Positions 18,402 through 29,729 of a stretch of 64,000 nt of DNA are shown here, in pieces. A program made the position numbers and the translations under genes. A model generated the notes under the pieces. It was not told the DNA's origin. It ran no database searches and worked only from the letters and a program-made list of their open reading frames with translations. Positions within the stretch are counted from its first letter, which is position 1. Each line of letters begins with the position of its first letter. The stretch comes from Olsenella uli. Its GTDB lineage: Bacteria > Actinomycetota > Coriobacteriia > Coriobacteriales > Atopobiaceae. The DNA lies in contig NZ_JACJKN010000014.1 in assembly GCF_016900775.1 (NCBI RefSeq), forward strand, positions 1-64,000, read 5' to 3'.

Positions 18402-18478
18402 GTGCAAAGGGGGCAGTCACTTTTGCACGCGCGCGGATTGGTTGGACGGCGTGCAAAGGTGACTGTCCCCTTTGCACG
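18402..18478. repeat. REPIN-like pair of hairpins between grpE and dnaJ
   Basis: The unit GTGCAAAGGGGGCAGTCACT...TTGCAC (18402-18428) and its inverted copy GTGCAAAGGTGACTGTCCCC...TTGCAC (18451-18478) are separated by about 22 bp. Each is a hairpin and together they form a larger one. It lies inside the operon, so strong termination here would uncouple dnaJ-hspR from dnaK-grpE. Confidence 0.75.
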
Positions 18479-18505
18479 CCCTATCAGGAGGGAGGCTCGT
18501 GCAGG

Positions 18506-19471
18506 ATGACAACTAAGCGAAGCTACTATGACGTTCTGGGCGTGAAGCGCGACGCCTCTGATGACGAGATCAAGAAGGCGTTCCGCAAGCTGGCGGCCAA
18601 GTACCACCCGGACGCCGGCGGCGACGAGCAGAAGTTCAAGGAGGTCAGCGAGGCCTACACCACGCTCTCTGACCCCAAGAAGCGCCGCGAGTACGATCAG
18701 ATGCTCATGTTCGGCGGCATCCCGGGGGCCGACTTTGGCGGCTCGGGCGGCCGTGGGCGCTACACCTACACCACCAACGTTGGCGGCGACTGGTCCGACA
18801 TCTTTGACAACATGCGCGGTGGCGACGGCGGCTTTGGCGGCTTCGACTTCTCGTCGATCTTCGGCGGGGCCGCGGGCCGCGCCGCCAATCGCCCCGTCAA
18901 GGGCAGCGACCTCACCATGTCCGTGGACGTCACCGCCGAGGAGGCCTTCCGCGGCGCCACGCGCAAGGCCACCTACCGCGTGCCCTCCACGGGCGAGGAG
19001 CAGACGCTCACCATCAAGATCCCGGCCGGCGCCGTGGACGGCGGCAAGCTCCGCTACCGCGGGCGCGGCGAGTACGGCGCCAACGGCGGCGACCGCGGCG
19101 ACCTCGTGATCACCACGCACGTGGCCGAGCACCCGATCTTCAAGCGCGACGGCGCGGACGTGCGGATGGACCTTCCCATCAGCATGTACGAGGCCACGCT
19201 CGGAGCCACCGTGGAGGTCCCCACGCCCGACGGCACCGAGGTGCGCCTCAAGGTCCCGGCCGGTACGCAGGACGGCAAGACCTTCCGTTTCCGCGACCTG
19301 GGCGCCCCCAACGTCAAGCGCAAGGGGACGCGCGGCGCGCTCTACGTGACGGTGCGCGTGAAGGTCCCGACGCTCGTCACCAAGAAGGAGCGCGACGCGC
19401 TCGAGGCGCTGCGCGACGCCGATACGCGCGACTATCGCGAGGAGGTCAAGCGCTATGGCACGCAGCACTAG
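18506..19471 (+). CDS. dnaJ: Zinc-finger-less DnaJ (type II, CbpA-like)
   Basis: 321 aa from ATG 18506 (GGAGGGAGG about 15 bases upstream). The J domain at residues 5-70 has [20 protein letters not shown], the HPD triad (YHPDAGG) and [15 protein letters not shown] Gly/Phe-rich region follows ([17 protein letters not shown]), then two beta C-terminal domains ([59 protein letters not shown]). The CxxCxGxG zinc repeats are absent, so it is a CbpA-like co-chaperone even though it occupies the dnaJ slot. It overlaps hspR by 17 nt, indicating translational coupling. Confidence 0.92.
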   Translation: MTTKRSYYDVLGVKRDASDDEIKKAFRKLAAKYHPDAGGDEQKFKEVSEAYTTLSDPKKRREYDQMLMFGGIPGADFGGSGGRGRYTYTTNVGGDWSDIFDNMRGGDGGFGGFDFSSIFGGAAGRAANRPVKGSDLTMSVDVTAEEAFRGATRKATYRVPSTGEEQTLTIKIPAGAVDGGKLRYRGRGEYGANGGDRGDLVITTHVAEHPIFKRDGADVRMDLPISMYEATLGATVEVPTPDGTEVRLKVPAGTQDGKTFRFRDLGAPNVKRKGTRGALYVTVRVKVPTLVTKKERDALEALRDADTRDYREEVKRYGTQH

Positions 19472-19943
19472 CGAGGAGCGCGGCCGGGGGGTCGGTCCGG
19501 AGCGCGGTCGGGAGGGCCGCGACCGCGACAAGCCCCTCTACATGATTAGCGTTGCCGCCGAGCTCACGGGCATGCACCCGCAGACCCTGCGCGTCTACGA
19601 GCAGAAGGGCCTCGTCACGCCCGGGCGCTCGCGCGGCAACACGCGTCTCTACTCGCAGTCCGACATCGACCGGCTGAACCTCATCTCCAAGCTCACCGAT
19701 GAGGGCATCAACCTCGCTGGCGTCGTGCGCATCCTCGACATGCGCGAACGCATGCTCGCGCGCGAGGACGAGCTTGAGGAGCTGCGCCGGCGTGTTCGCG
19801 AGCTCGAGGACGAGGTCCACGAGTTTCGCATGCAGGAGAAGATCACGGCGCTCGCCCGCTACGACAGCGCGGGCAGCCCCGAGCAGGTCATGCGTCGCCT
19901 GCTCCTGGGCGGCGCGCCCGATTCTGGCGAGAAGGATGCCTAA
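19455..19943 (+). CDS. hspR: MerR-family heat-shock repressor HspR
   Basis: 162 aa from ATG 19455, overlapping the end of dnaJ. A basic N-terminal extension precedes the MerR winged helix: [21 protein letters not shown], then [20 protein letters not shown], then [16 protein letters not shown] coiled coil rich in Arg and Glu follows (residues about 95-135). This matches actinobacterial HspR, which represses dnaK and clpB and uses DnaK as co-repressor. Candidate sites lie at 15498, 20702 and 25963. Its TAA stop falls within a REP-like hairpin (19935-19969), which encodes the last residues (KDA). Confidence 0.93.
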   Translation: MARSTSEERGRGVGPERGREGRDRDKPLYMISVAAELTGMHPQTLRVYEQKGLVTPGRSRGNTRLYSQSDIDRLNLISKLTDEGINLAGVVRILDMRERMLAREDELEELRRRVRELEDEVHEFRMQEKITALARYDSAGSPEQVMRRLLLGGAPDSGEKDA

Positions 19944-19969
19944 AAGGGGACAGGCCCCTTTTAGGCATC
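19935..19969. repeat. REP-like hairpin overlapping the hspR stop
   Basis: GATGCCTAAAAGGGGACAGG...CCCTTTTAGGCATC is a near-perfect stem with the GGGGACAGG core. A sister copy lies at 20632-20668. It could serve as the operon terminator; the TAA in CCTAAAAGG is the hspR stop. Confidence 0.7.
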
Positions 19970-19997
19970 AACCGTTCTTCTCGTCCGGCCCCCTGTC

Positions 19998-20618
19998 CTA
20001 CGCTCCCTCGGCTGCCAGGGCCTCGGCCGGCAGCGACGCTGCCGCCTCCTCGGTGTAGGCGGAGACCGCGTACGTCGTGTAGCCGAAGCCCTTGTCGATG
20101 TTTATCCAGAGCGTCCAGTACGCCGCCGGCCCCTCGCCCTCGATGCGCCCCATGCGGTGGAGCTGCACGCGGTTGGAGCCCTCGTCCTCGGCGCGGTCCG
20201 TGTAGAACGGGTCGCCGAGCCCGGCGTGGTCGAGCATGTCGTCGCCAATCGCGTTTGCCTCGTCCTCGCTCGCGATTGGCGCGTACTGGAAGCTGAACGA
20301 GGCCCTTGACGGCGCGTTGCCGCCGCTCAGGAGATCTGGCGTCGTGCCGCCGAGCATCAGGCTGTTGAAGCGGCACTCGGGCTGCCCCTCCACGGGCTCG
20401 TCCGTCTGCCACGAGCCATATGGCACGCCCTCCGAATACGTGAACCCCAGCTGGCTGAGGGACCCGGGCAGGTCCTTGGGGTCGCACGCCAGCATGCCCG
20501 CCACGTCGTACGCGGAGGAGACAGCGCCGTGTGTCCCCGTCCGACACGCCCCCAGCGCCATCAAAATGGCGACGGCTGTGGCGAGAAGAACGACAAGCCG
20601 ATGTGCGGTCCGTGCCAT
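19998..20618 (-). CDS. Putative lipoprotein of unknown function
   Basis: 206 aa from ATG 20618, behind CAAGGAGG. The signal peptide (HRLVVLLATAVAILMA) ends in a lipobox LGAC. The mature part has two cysteines (LACDPKDLP and QPECRFNSL), a Gly-rich middle and an alpha/beta C-terminus ending in EEAAASLPAEALAAEGA. I do not recognise the domain; a solute-binding or sensor role would be a guess. It is convergent with hspR and divergent from clpB. An upstream in-frame extension is encoded by a REP-like repeat and is rejected as part of the gene. Confidence 0.7.
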   Translation of the reverse strand: MARTAHRLVVLLATAVAILMALGACRTGTHGAVSSAYDVAGMLACDPKDLPGSLSQLGFTYSEGVPYGSWQTDEPVEGQPECRFNSLMLGGTTPDLLSGGNAPSRASFSFQYAPIASEDEANAIGDDMLDHAGLGDPFYTDRAEDEGSNRVQLHRMGRIEGEGPAAYWTLWINIDKGFGYTTYAVSAYTEEAAASLPAEALAAEGA

Positions 20619-20631
20619 GACGACCTCCTTG

Positions 20632-20668
20632 AAATGCCTAAAAGGGGCTTGTCCCCTTTTAGGCATTT
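20632..20668. repeat. REP-like hairpin between the lipoprotein gene and clpB
   Basis: AAATGCCTAAAAGGGG...CCCCTTTTAGGCATTT, the same family as 19935-19969 with the loop sequence changed to CTTGT. The two copies bracket the lipoprotein gene. Confidence 0.7.
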
Positions 20669-20701
20669 TACGGCACGGTTGTTCTCGCCGGCACGCAGAA
20701 A

Positions 20702-20724
20702 ATCTATCATGTAGACACTTAGAT
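20702..20724 (+). promoter_or_regulatory. Putative HspR operator upstream of clpB
   Basis: ATCTATC-N9-CTTAGAT followed five bases later by TATAAG. Same layout as the sites before dnaK and hsp20, about 70 bp upstream of the clpB ATG. Confidence 0.6.
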
Positions 20725-20794
20725 ATGCGTATAAGCCCCTGCTCAGCGGGAACAATATCCCTTGATGAACAGCGAACCCAAGAAGGGGGCAACC

Positions 20795-23431
<2,637 letters not shown>

Positions 23432-23444
23432 CGTCCGGCGGAAC

Positions 23445-23537
23445 AGGCGAAGGCGACCTGACAAAGGTGACAGGGTCAACTGTCATGAACCATTCATGAC
23501 AGTTGACCCTGTCACCTTTGTCAGGTCGCCTTCGCCT
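23445..23537. repeat. 93-bp perfect palindrome (REPIN-like)
   Basis: Two perfect 45-bp arms around the centre CCA (23490-23492). The left arm runs outward-in as AGGCGAAGGCGACCTGACAA, then the GGTGACAGGG core, then TCAACTGTCATGAA. It is composed of two inverted copies of the short hairpin seen at 13455. It lies between clpB and the PASTA gene, and as RNA would be a very strong hairpin. Confidence 0.85.
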
Positions 23538-23601
23538 TTGTCAGGACCCGCCCCCTTTGCTTTACGATAGAGGCATCATTCAACGACCGGTTGGGGGCGA
23601 C

Positions 23602-25200
23602 ATGGCAGAGGACGAGAAGAGCAGGGCGGACGAGACCGTCGCGGCGCCGCCGGACTCTGACGCCACGAGGATCGCGACCAGCCTGCCGACCATCGTGATT
23701 CCCGCCGAGAAGGAGGACCCCGAGGCCCCTGCCGCCGCAGGCGACGGCATCGACGCCCTGGGCGACCCGTACTTCTCGCCCGTCGTGCCCGACAACCTCA
23801 CCGAGGCGCGCGTCCCCGTGTCCATCCCGTCGCCGGTCCAGAGCCTGCCCGAGCGCAAGCGGCGCCTGCCGCGCTGGGCGGTGGCCCTCATCATCGTGGT
23901 CCTTCTCGCCTGCGCGGGCGGCGTGGCGTACTACACCTACGATCAGGAAATCTGGGGCGGCAAGACCATCCCGCGCGTGGTGGGGCTCACGCAGGAGGAC
24001 GCCACGCGCGCCCTCGAGGACCTCGGCTTTGCCGTGTCCGTGGAGCCCGTCGCGGCCGACTCCGGGTTTGGCGTCGTGCTCGCGTGCAGCCCGTCCGAGG
24101 GCCAGCGCGTCGACCCGTCGGCCGGCGCCACCATCTCCGTGGCGAGCCAGCGCACCATTCCTCAGGTCGTGGGCATGGATGTGGACTCCGCGCGCCAGGC
24201 GCTCCTCGACGCGGGCGCGGAGAACGTCACGCTGGCCTATCAGAACTCCGATCAGCCCGCCGGCACGGTCCTCGCGGTGAGTCCCGAGCAGGGGAGCGCG
24301 TTCGTCTCGACCGACCCCGTCACCGTGACCGTGGCGCGCGCGTTCACCGTTCCCGCGCTCGAGGGGATGCCCCTCGCAGACGCCCAGGCCGAGCTCGAGG
24401 CGGGCGGCCTGACCTCGAGCGTCGTCTACGTTGAGTCCGATGCCGAGAAGAACACCGTCGTGAGCCTCGACCCGCCCGCCGGGACCGAGGTCGCCGCGGG
24501 CGCGAGCGTCACGCTGGCCGTGGCCACCCCCATGCCCGGCGAGCCCTACGACCTGATGGCGTACTTCGACGCGGCTCCCCAGGCGCTCTCCACCTACCTT
24601 GCGGACGCCGGCTTTACGCTCGACTACGGGGAGATCTACGCCTCGGGCGGCAACGCGCACGTGGCCTACACGGGCGCCTCCGGCGATCTTCTCCAGATAA
24701 CCAACGACCCTGAGACCGCCCACTATGCGGGCGGCTCCCAGGCGGACGTGCTGGCGCGCGGCGCGGGCGTGGGCGGCGTGCGCTACGCGTTCTCCGCCGA
24801 GACCCTGCCCTCCGGCGGCGCCGCCGAGAACGAGTCAGGTATCCGTGCGGTCATGGAGGCGTGCGGCCTCGAGGGCCTGCTGGACACCTGCACCGAGGGC
24901 GACATCGTGGGCCCGATACCGGAGCCTGATCCCGTGGAGCCAGAAGAGCCGGAGGACCCGGCGGACAAGGAGGGCGCGGACGCCGCCGCGGAGGAGCCCG
25001 CCGAGCCCGCGCACCACTTCATCTGCGGCTATGGCCGCCAGGGGGACTACACGTGGGCGGTCATCATCGGCGGCTACGAGGGGTCCACGCGCGTGGTGGC
25101 GCTGGCGGCGCCGACGGCGCACTTCTCATCCGTCAACCTCTCGGACTTTGGCGGGAGCGTCTGCGACTACATTGCCTACATCGACCAGTACACGGGGTGA
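23602..25200 (+). CDS. Membrane-anchored PASTA-domain protein
   Basis: 532 aa from ATG 23602 behind GGGGGCGAC. A cytoplasmic Pro/Asp/Ala-rich region (1-93) is followed by one membrane helix (WAVALIIVVLLACAGGVAYY, about 94-113). Three PASTA domains follow outside the cell: IPRVVGLTQEDATRAL, IPQVVGMDVDSARQAL and VPALEGMPLADAQAEL, each with the late P..G..V....V pattern. A non-PASTA domain with two late cysteines and an acidic Pro/Glu linker closes it. No kinase domain is present, so it is a kinase-less peptidoglycan-binding partner rather than PknB. The small acidic gene follows after 4 nt. Confidence 0.85.
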   Translation: MAEDEKSRADETVAAPPDSDATRIATSLPTIVIPAEKEDPEAPAAAGDGIDALGDPYFSPVVPDNLTEARVPVSIPSPVQSLPERKRRLPRWAVALIIVVLLACAGGVAYYTYDQEIWGGKTIPRVVGLTQEDATRALEDLGFAVSVEPVAADSGFGVVLACSPSEGQRVDPSAGATISVASQRTIPQVVGMDVDSARQALLDAGAENVTLAYQNSDQPAGTVLAVSPEQGSAFVSTDPVTVTVARAFTVPALEGMPLADAQAELEAGGLTSSVVYVESDAEKNTVVSLDPPAGTEVAAGASVTLAVATPMPGEPYDLMAYFDAAPQALSTYLADAGFTLDYGEIYASGGNAHVAYTGASGDLLQITNDPETAHYAGGSQADVLARGAGVGGVRYAFSAETLPSGGAAENESGIRAVMEACGLEGLLDTCTEGDIVGPIPEPDPVEPEEPEDPADKEGADAAAEEPAEPAHHFICGYGRQGDYTWAVIIGGYEGSTRVVALAAPTAHFSSVNLSDFGGSVCDYIAYIDQYTG

Positions 25201-25204
25201 TCGC

Positions 25205-25345
25205 GTGATTGACGACAAGGACCAGAAGGACGCCGAGAAGAACGAGTTCGTGCGTGCGGAGAACGAGGACGACGACGGGTACGACCCCTATTCCGACCGG
25301 CTCCCGGACCCCGAGCCCCTCTTCGAGCGCGACCCCTGGTCGTGA
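25205..25345 (+). CDS. Small acidic protein downstream of the PASTA gene
   Basis: 46 aa from GTG 25205, with GGGGTGA just upstream, overlapping the end region of the PASTA gene. The sequence is highly acidic (NEDDDGYDPYSD, EPLFERDPWS) with no helix or motif that I recognise. The position, ribosome site and regular codon use support a real small gene in the same operon. Its TGA borders the palindrome at 25344. An unstructured regulator is a guess only. Confidence 0.5.
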   Translation: MIDDKDQKDAEKNEFVRAENEDDDGYDPYSDRLPDPEPLFERDPWS

Positions 25346-25416
25346 CGTGACAAAGGTGTCAGGGCAAACTGTCATGAAAGGTTCATGACAGTTTGCCCTG
25401 ACACCTTTGTCACGTC
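25344..25416. repeat. 73-bp perfect palindrome filling a convergent gap
   Basis: Two perfect 35-bp arms around AGG (25379-25381): GACGTGACAAAGGTGTCAGG, then GCAAACTGTCATGAA, and its complement. It exactly spans the gap between the plus-strand small gene (stop 25343-25345) and the minus-strand membrane gene (stop 25416-25418), so it is likely a bidirectional terminator in effect. Confidence 0.85.
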
Positions 25417-25841
25417 TAGCTCGTGGCACCCCAGTTGGTCTGCATGTAGCCCCACAGGAAGTAGACGACGACCGCGAGAACCGCGAGGACCGCGATGAGC
25501 GCGAGGGCGGTCTTGATGCGCGTCTTGCGCTCGCGTGAGACGAAGATATCGCGGCGCCCCTTGGGAATCTCGAGGTACTGGCCGTAGTGAAGGTCGCGCC
25601 TGAGCTGCTGGCTGTCGGCGCGCGAGCGGCGGTACCCTCGCCCGGAGAACGCCCCTCCGCCGATCGTGTACCCGGAGTCGTGGGCAATCTGGGCGGGCTC
25701 GTCCTCCTCGTTGGCAAAGTCGTCGATGGGCTCGACGCTGCGATGCGCCGGTCGCTGGCGGACGTAGGGGGTCCGCGCCTCCTGCTCGGACGGCTGCTGC
25801 GGCGCGTCGGACAGCTCGTCGAGCTCGTTATCGTTGGTCAT
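25416..25841 (-). CDS. Single-pass membrane protein of unknown function
   Basis: 141 aa from ATG 25841, with GGGAGC upstream. Residues 1-105 are hydrophilic (acidic N-terminus, then a Gly/Arg-rich GGGAFSGRGYRRSR and an IPKGRRDIFVSRERKTR basic stretch). One membrane helix near the C-terminus (ALALIAVLAVLAVVVYFLWGY) and a short outside tail follow, consistent with a tail-anchored, N-in topology. The family is not recognised. It is convergent with the PASTA operon; the stop abuts the palindrome. Confidence 0.7.
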   Translation of the reverse strand: MTNDNELDELSDAPQQPSEQEARTPYVRQRPAHRSVEPIDDFANEEDEPAQIAHDSGYTIGGGAFSGRGYRRSRADSQQLRRDLHYGQYLEIPKGRRDIFVSRERKTRIKTALALIAVLAVLAVVVYFLWGYMQTNWGATS

Positions 25842-25962
25842 ATGCGCTCCCGTTAGCAGTCATGAACAGCAATGCACCCATCATACGGCAGCGCGCTCGC
25901 ACGACGCGTGCGGTCAAGAAGACTTCTAAAACTGTAAGAAATCCCAAGGGCGCCGTGCATAT

Positions 25963-25985
25963 ATCTAAGTCATACGCGCTTAGAT
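25963..25985 (+). promoter_or_regulatory. Putative HspR operator upstream of hsp20
   Basis: ATCTAAG-N9-CTTAGAT: here the two 7-bp arms are a perfect inverted repeat, and one more A/T pair extends them. TATATG follows eight bases later. This is the best-conserved of the three sites. A plus-strand open frame across the site (25862-26104) is rejected as a gene. Confidence 0.65.
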
Positions 25986-26109
25986 ATGGTGAGTATATGA
26001 CGCTCAGAAAAGTTTCCGGCAAGCGTATAGAAACCGGGGCGTGGGGAACAACTACCTATGTACAGCAAGGGCGCCGGGGCGGCGCCCACATCACAAGGGA
26101 GTGATCATC

Positions 26110-26538
26110 ATGGCACTGGTTCCTTACGATCGTTATTCTCGCGCTCTTCGCAACTGGCCGTTTGACGCGCTGGACAACTTCTTCGACGCGCCCTTCGCGC
26201 CGCTCTCCTCGACGGCCTCGAACTTCAAGATGAACGTCGAGGACGCGGGCGACAAGTACGTCGTCACCGCGGAGCTCCCGGGCGTCAAGCGCGAGGAGAT
26301 CGACGTCGAGCTCAACGAGGGTCGTCTCTCCATCTCCGTCGAGCGCAAGGAGTCCGATGAGGAGAAGGGCAAGAACTACCTCTACAAGGAGACCGGCGAG
26401 TGGAGCGCCACGCGTGGCGTCTACCTCAAGGACGCGGCCGTTGCCGGCCTGACCGCCAAGCTCGAGGGCGGCGTCCTCACCGTGAACGTCCCCAAGCAGC
26501 AGGAGAAGGCCAACGTCACCAAGGTCTCCATCGACTAG
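26110..26538 (+). CDS. Small heat-shock protein Hsp20
   Basis: 142 aa from ATG 26110, behind AAGGGAG; a GTG nine bases upstream is an alternative. The alpha-crystallin domain is at residues 40-135: FKMNVEDAGDKYVVTAELPGV, EIDVELNEGRLSISVERK, then GEWSATRGVYL and a LEGGVLTVNVPK beta strand. The N-terminal arm is short (WPFDALDNFFD). It is an ATP-independent holdase in the cytoplasm. The single gene is controlled by an HspR-like site and closed by a strong terminator. Confidence 0.95.
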   Translation: MALVPYDRYSRALRNWPFDALDNFFDAPFAPLSSTASNFKMNVEDAGDKYVVTAELPGVKREEIDVELNEGRLSISVERKESDEEKGKNYLYKETGEWSATRGVYLKDAAVAGLTAKLEGGVLTVNVPKQQEKANVTKVSID

Positions 26539-26562
26539 CTTCCGCGGACGAGGTGACGCACC

Positions 26563-26593
26563 GGGCCGGAGCCTTTGGGCTCCGGCCCTTTTT
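26563..26593 (+). terminator. Rho-independent terminator of hsp20
   Basis: GGGCCGGAGCC-TTT-GGGCTCCGGCCC followed by TTTTT. Confidence 0.9.
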
Positions 26594-26690
26594 GCTGGCG
26601 GGGGCGACCTGACAAAGGTGCCGGGGTCGTTTGTCAGGTTTTTTCATGACAAACGACCCGGTCACCTTCGTCAGGTCGCCCCCGCCAGCA
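26593..26690. repeat. Long imperfect palindrome (REPIN-like) between hsp20 and the M24 peptidase gene
   Basis: Arms of about 43 bp, TGCTGGCGGGGGCGACCTGA and its complement outside, TCGTTTGTCA/TGACAAACGA inside, with a few mismatches in the GGTGCCGGGG core and a T-rich centre. Same family as 23445 and 51975. It fills a convergent gap. Confidence 0.8.
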
Positions 26691-26697
26691 TCCATCC

Positions 26698-27771
26698 CTA
26701 GAGGACGGTGATGCCCTTGGGGTAGCTGTTGAGGACCTCGCATCCGACCTCGGTCACGATGACGAGGTCCTCGATGCGCACACCCATGTCACCGGGCAGG
26801 TAGATGCCCGGCTCGATGGAGAAGCACTGGCCGGGGCGCACCGGCTCGTCGTGCGTGGCGGAGACGTCGCCCGGCTCGTGGTCCACGAGCCCGATCTGGT
26901 GCCCAAGCCGGTGCGTGAACGCCGGGCCCCAGCCCGCGTCCTCGATGACGCGGCGCGCCGTGAGGTCGATCTCGGCAAAGGTGACCCCGGGCCGTACGAC
27001 CTTCTCGGCCTCCTCGTTTGCGCGCCGCACGGCGTCGTAGACCGCGCGCTGGTGCTCGGTGGGCTTGGCGGTGAAGAAGGTGCGCGTCATGTCCGAGCAG
27101 TACCAGTCGCGCCGGCAGCCCACGTCAAAGAGGACCATGTCGCCCGTCGCGAACGGCGTGTCGTCGGGTTCGTGGTGCGGGTCGGCGGCGTGGTCGCCAA
27201 AGCTCACGATGGGGGAGAAGGAGTGTCCCTGCGCCCCGAGGCGGCGATACTCCCCGAGCAGCCCGTCGGCGATCTGGCGCTCGGTCACGCCGGGGCGCAC
27301 CTGCTCCGCGAGCCAGGCCATGGCCTCGTCGTTCATGCGGGAGGCGGCACGCATGAGCTCCCGCTCGCGGGCGTCCTTGATCGAGCGCGCGTCGTCCACG
27401 GCATCAGAGGCGAGGACGAAGCGCGCGGCGGCCCCGACCTCCATGAGGGGCACGAGCCAGCGGGCGGCGAGCTCCTTGTCCACGCCGAGCGGCCGGTCGT
27501 GCGCCGTGACGTCGGCCACCAGGGGGATGGGGTCGTCGGTGTCAGAGAACGGCACGACGCGCGTCCCACAGGCGGAGGCGTCGGGGAAGAGGCGGTTCAC
27601 AAAGAGGGTCGGCGTGCCCTCCGCGGGCACGTAGAGCGCGAGGAAGCGCTCAAAGGGCTCGGTGTAGTAGCCGCAGAGCCACCAGATGGAGAGCGGGTCC
27701 ACCACGAGCATCTGGTCGACGCCCCTTCTCGCCAGGTTCTTCCGTACGCGCGCGAGGCGGCTCTCGTCCAT
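26698..27771 (-). CDS. M24-family Xaa-Pro peptidase
   Basis: 357 aa from ATG 27771, behind AAGGAGC. The N-terminal creatinase-like domain (1-120) precedes the pita-bread domain. Metal ligands in order: the Asp of LFDVGCRRDWYCSDMTRTFF (two Asp), His in FTHRLGHQIG, Glu in FSIEPGIYLP, and Glu in RIEDLVIV. It removes or hydrolyses N-terminal residues before proline, as PepQ/PepP do, in the cytoplasm. Length is typical. It is monocistronic and convergent with hsp20. Confidence 0.92.
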   Translation of the reverse strand: MDESRLARVRKNLARRGVDQMLVVDPLSIWWLCGYYTEPFERFLALYVPAEGTPTLFVNRLFPDASACGTRVVPFSDTDDPIPLVADVTAHDRPLGVDKELAARWLVPLMEVGAAARFVLASDAVDDARSIKDARERELMRAASRMNDEAMAWLAEQVRPGVTERQIADGLLGEYRRLGAQGHSFSPIVSFGDHAADPHHEPDDTPFATGDMVLFDVGCRRDWYCSDMTRTFFTAKPTEHQRAVYDAVRRANEEAEKVVRPGVTFAEIDLTARRVIEDAGWGPAFTHRLGHQIGLVDHEPGDVSATHDEPVRPGQCFSIEPGIYLPGDMGVRIEDLVIVTEVGCEVLNSYPKGITVL

Positions 27772-27929
27772 TGCTCCTCCTTCGACAAAGATGGTCCCTG
27801 CTATGGTACGCCGTGCTATGTGGCGGCATCGTGGCGGCCGTCCGGCAGTTTGTTGCTTGCGTGGAGTCAGAGTAAGATAGACGTTCGCTCATTCTGGGCT
27901 TTTTGCCCATGAGACGAATGGAGGCATCC

Positions 27930-28226
27930 ATGGAGAACGACATCCCTCCCGTGAACCGGGTTGACGAGATTCGTGAGGAGCTGGGCAGGCTCGAGGGCAA
28001 GCGCCTCAAGGTGAAGGCCAACATGGGCCGCTCCCGCATCGTGGAGCGCGCCGGCACGCTCGTGCACGCGCACCCCTCGCTCTTTGTCGTCGAGGTGGAG
28101 GAGCGGCGCGGCCGCACCTCTCGCCAGTCCTACCAGTACGTTGACGTGCTCACCGGCACCGTGGAGCTCTATGACATGGAGTCCGGCGAGCGCCTCTTTG
28201 ACTTCGTCGAGTCCTTCGCGGAGTAG
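27930..28226 (+). CDS. veg: Veg-family protein
   Basis: 98 aa from ATG 27930, with GGAGG five bases upstream; two earlier in-frame ATGs are less likely. The sequence has the Veg core: IREELGRLEGKRLKVKANMGRSRIVERAGTL is the characteristic beginning, then a VEVEERRGRTSRQSYQYVDVLTGTVEL SH3-like strand set. Veg in B. subtilis affects biofilm formation and is usually next to ispE, as here. It is probably co-transcribed with ispE, which begins 12 nt later. Confidence 0.9.
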   Translation: MENDIPPVNRVDEIREELGRLEGKRLKVKANMGRSRIVERAGTLVHAHPSLFVVEVEERRGRTSRQSYQYVDVLTGTVELYDMESGERLFDFVESFAE

Positions 28227-28238
28227 GCGCGGCGCACG

Positions 28239-29210
<972 letters not shown>

Positions 29211-29220
29211 CGTAGATGCG

Positions 29221-29250
29221 GGGCCGTCGGCAATGCGCCGGCGGCCCTTT
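29221..29250 (+). terminator. Terminator after tRNA-Pro
   Basis: GGGCCGTCGGC / GCCGGCGGCCC stem ending in TTT. Confidence 0.65.
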
Positions 29251-29330
29251 CTCGTGCGCCGAGGTGGTGCCCCAGGTGAGAAGAACGTGCAGCGCGCGGC
29301 CGGCGCACTCCTGGGTATGGGACACAAAGA

Positions 29331-29453
29331 GAGTGACAGGTTTCGAACGGATGGGGCCGTTATTTCGGCCTCGTTTGTTCAAAACCTGTCACTCAGGTAG
29401 GGCGGCACTCGGGAAGGGTGACGCTCGGGTAGGGCGGCACTCAGGCAGGGCGG
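29331..29453. repeat. Inverted repeat followed by four 16-bp tandem units
   Basis: GAGTGACAGGTTT (29331-29343) and AAACCTGTCACTC (29382-29394) form a 13-bp stem. From 29390 follow four 16-bp units starting CACTCAGGTAGGGCGG, with 0-5 differences between units, to 29453. The stretch between the tRNA terminator and the surface-protein gene holds no supported gene. Confidence 0.75.
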
Positions 29454-29477
29454 ACCGGGACCCGCGCTGCGGGCGAG

Positions 29478-29729
29478 CTAGGAGCGCCGCGTGCGGAAAA
29501 TCAGAGCAGCTCCCACGGCCACGAGGGGGAGTGCCGCGCCAAGGAGGAAGAGGGGCGCGTTGGTGGTGGCGTCCCCGGTGTCGGGAATGCTGGCCCTCCG
29601 CCGGGAGGCGGGCTTCTTCTTGGCGTGCCCGCTGTCCCGCCCGACGTTCTTCTCGCCCTGCTGCGGGGTGCCCGAGCCGTCCGTTCCACCCTGCTGACCA
29701 CCGGTGCTCGAGTCCTTCTCGACGGGCTT
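29478..29729 (-). pseudogene. Detached cell-wall sorting region of the surface protein
   Basis: In the same frame as the upstream gene (stop TGA at 29730-29732), 83 further codons run to TAG 29478-29480. They encode a hydrophilic spacer (KPVEKDSSTGGQQGG, then HAKKKPASRRRAS), a sortase motif IPDTGD, a hydrophobic segment (APLFLLGAALPLVAVGAALI) and a positive tail FRTRRS. That is a complete LPXTG-type signal. The TGA stands where the invariant tryptophan of the repeat end LYAQW is expected, so a single TGG to TGA change separated the anchor from the protein. Confidence 0.8.

Noticed and set aside
25862-26104. Small plus-strand open frame (80 codons) before hsp20
   Set aside because: It covers the heat-shock operator and promoter and has no ribosome site.
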